Below, piece by piece: positions 62,428 through 64,000 of a stretch of DNA of 64,000 bases (its first letter is position 1; each line of letters opens with the position of its first letter). Source of the stretch: an uncultured Chryseobacterium sp. (GTDB lineage Bacteria > Bacteroidota > Bacteroidia > Flavobacteriales > Weeksellaceae); NCBI RefSeq assembly GCF_936933875.1, contig NZ_CAKZIK010000069.1, positions 1 through 64,000 on the forward strand. The letters run 5' to 3'. The notes beneath the pieces are model-generated. The model worked only from the letters and a program-made list of their open reading frames with translations. It was not told where the DNA came from and did not search any database. Made by a program: the position numbers and the translations under genes.

Positions 62428-64000
62428 ATGCTTAAAAATTGGCTCAAAATAGCATTCATCAACTATAAAAAGAATTGGCTTTCCACATTTATCAATCTTT
62501 TCGGATTGACTTTGGGATTGACAGGATTTATGCTGATTCTGCTTCATTGGAATGATGAAGCGAGTTATGAACAATGGAATCCACAGAAAAAAGACATTTA
62601 TTTTCTTCAACAATATTATAAGACAGTGGATTGGACGAACAATAATATGTCTTATCAAATGACAAAAACTGCAACGGACGAACTTCCCGAAATTGAAGAT
62701 TTCGTAATGTTTGCTTACGACAACAAAGAAGGCTTGATGAAAACCAATAGCGGTAAAAGTCAGTATGTAAAAGAAGGTGAATCAACTTCGGAAAGTTTCT
62801 TTAATTTTTTCCCTTTTAAACTAAAGTTTGGCTCTTACAAAGGTGCTTTGAGCGATTACAACAAAATTGCATTGTCAGATAAATTGAGCAAACAACTTTT
62901 TGGAGACGAAAATCCTGTAGGAAAAGAATTGACATTAAGCGATGCAAAATACATCGTAACTGCAGTTTATACTTTGCCAAAAGGTAATTCTGTAGTAAAG
63001 CCTAATTATGTAGTCTTATCGCAAACGATGAAAGACGACCGCGAAAACATTAAGAAAGGTTATCAGAATTGGGGAAATAATTCTTACCAAGCATTGGTGA
63101 AAATAAAGCCGAATTCAAACATTGCAAATGTTGAAAAGGATATTTTTGAAAAAGTTCTTATTAAGAAAAGATACCCGAAAGAACAGTTGCAAAAAGAAAA
63201 TGTAACGCTTGAAGAAATGCTTACTAAATACGGTCCGAACGAATTTTATCTCACTCGTTTAGATAAGGCAAGATTAGAGGCAAAATCAGGTTTCAAGGGT
63301 AAAGCAGATTATAAAACCATCAAAATATTATTTGGATTATCAGTCTTGATTTTGATTCTTTCAGCCATTAATTTCATCAATCTAAAAACCGCTCAAGGTT
63401 CGCAACGCGCAAAAGAAGTCGGTGTGAAAAAAGCGATTGGAAGCACGAAAACCCAATTGATTTTTCAGTTTTTGGTTGAAGCAATGCTGATTTGCGTCTT
63501 CGCTTACTTCCTTTCATTGGTTTTAGTGGAGTTGCTTTTACCTTCCTACAACAAGTTTTTGGATAAAGAAATGGCGATGAATGATTGGACAATTTATGCT
63601 TATTCTGCGATAATGACTTTTCTTGTAGTCTTGTTTTCGGGGTTAATTCCTGCTATTTACCTTTCTAATTTTAAACCAATTAATACTTTGAAGGGAAATT
63701 TCTCAAGAAGCAGTCACGGTGTTTGGTTGCGAAACGGAATCCTCACCTTACAATTGATTATTTCTTCATTCTTCATCATTGGCGGAATCATCATTCATCA
63801 ACAGGTGAAATATATGATGAATAAAGATTTAGGATTCAATGGAAATCAGGTTATTACCATTTATTACAGTACAAAAGATTTGAGTTATAAAAAATATGAA
63901 CGTCTAAAAACCGAACTCAAAAAAGTAAACGGAGTAGAAGATGTGACTTTTGGAGAAGCAACGCCAACAACAGGAGGAAGTTCCTCTAATATGGATTGGC
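62428..64000 (+). CDS. FtsX/MacB-type ABC permease, 3' end outside the window
   Basis: The ATG at 62428 opens a frame that runs off the window (524 codons seen). N-terminal MLKNWLKIAFINYKKNWLSTFINLFGLTLGLTGFMLILL is the first transmembrane helix. A large periplasmic MacB_PCD domain follows (about 45-270), then three further helices (LFGLSVLILILSAINFINLKTAQ, EVGVKKAIGSTKTQLIFQF, TFLVVLFSGLIPAIYLS) and the start of a second half (VWLRNGILTLQLIISSFFIIGG...). It is the inner-membrane part of the efflux system with the upstream ATPase and HlyD adaptor. Confidence 0.88.
   Translation, partial: MLKNWLKIAFINYKKNWLSTFINLFGLTLGLTGFMLILLHWNDEASYEQWNPQKKDIYFLQQYYKTVDWTNNNMSYQMTKTATDELPEIEDFVMFAYDNKEGLMKTNSGKSQYVKEGESTSESFFNFFPFKLKFGSYKGALSDYNKIALSDKLSKQLFGDENPVGKELTLSDAKYIVTAVYTLPKGNSVVKPNYVVLSQTMKDDRENIKKGYQNWGNNSYQALVKIKPNSNIANVEKDIFEKVLIKKRYPKEQLQKENVTLEEMLTKYGPNEFYLTRLDKARLEAKSGFKGKADYKTIKILFGLSVLILILSAINFINLKTAQGSQRAKEVGVKKAIGSTKTQLIFQFLVEAMLICVFAYFLSLVLVELLLPSYNKFLDKEMAMNDWTIYAYSAIMTFLVVLFSGLIPAIYLSNFKPINTLKGNFSRSSHGVWLRNGILTLQLIISSFFIIGGIIIHQQVKYMMNKDLGFNGNQVITIYYSTKDLSYKKYERLKTELKKVNGVEDVTFGEATPTTGGSSSNMDW

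Overview
The window comes from a member of the Bacteroidota, almost certainly a Flavobacteriia/Weeksellaceae species close to Chryseobacterium. The evidence is AT-rich DNA, promoters of the TTG-N18-20-TAnnTTTG type, few Shine-Dalgarno sites, a type IX secretion cargo with a gliding-motility-type C-terminus, SusC-like outer-membrane receptors, HU-free compact operons, and genes typical of the group (OlsF-type fused acyltransferase, CbpA/CbpM pair, head-GIN lipoprotein, mevalonate-pathway HMG-CoA synthase).

Region 1 (1-29.65 kb) looks like core chromosome. It holds the end of nadE, a membrane-anchored barnase-like RNase with its barstar inhibitor, a TonB receptor plus beta-helix lipoprotein next to a PhoB/PhoR-like two-component system, a GH13 lipoprotein, a GreA-like protein, thyA, mvaS, a dicarboxylate/amino-acid symporter, a 1404-residue T9SS cargo, cbpA-cbpM, glnS, menC, fbp, and a lysC-olsF pair. 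Two unannotated cationic micropeptide genes (29 and 26 codons), clearly related to each other, flank glnS. A 5'-truncated histidine kinase fragment lies between glnS and the second peptide gene.

Region 2 (29.78-about 54.1 kb) is an accessory island that starts at a tRNA-Phe gene followed by a tyrosine integrase. Its cargo is dominated by genome-defence genes. These are a metallophosphoesterase, a three-gene operon (DUF6119/TIGR04141 protein, DUF262+HNH protein, EEP-family nuclease/phosphatase), and a type I restriction-modification locus. In the RM locus hsdM-hsdS and hsdR are separated by an inverted second hsdS, a Fic protein and a tyrosine recombinase, which suggests a switchable specificity. 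A small HTH / replication-initiator-like / DnaC-like cassette follows, flanked by iteron-like direct repeats. After it come a Schlafen/AlbA-type regulator and a divergent TOTE-type primase-helicase. The island fades out in a decayed ISAs1 transposase and a MITE-like inverted repeat.

Region 3 (54.3-64 kb) is an envelope-efflux locus. It has an NtrY-like kinase and an NtrC-like activator on the minus strand, and divergently a HlyD adaptor, an outer-membrane beta-barrel, a DUF2807 lipoprotein, a MacB/LolD-type ATPase and the start of an FtsX/MacB-type permease that runs off the window. The divergent gap carries two palindromic activator sites spaced exactly 21 bp apart, and a plausible sigma-54 promoter, so the two-component pair very probably controls the efflux operon.

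No database or alignment tool was available. Family assignments rest on recognisable motifs and gene order.
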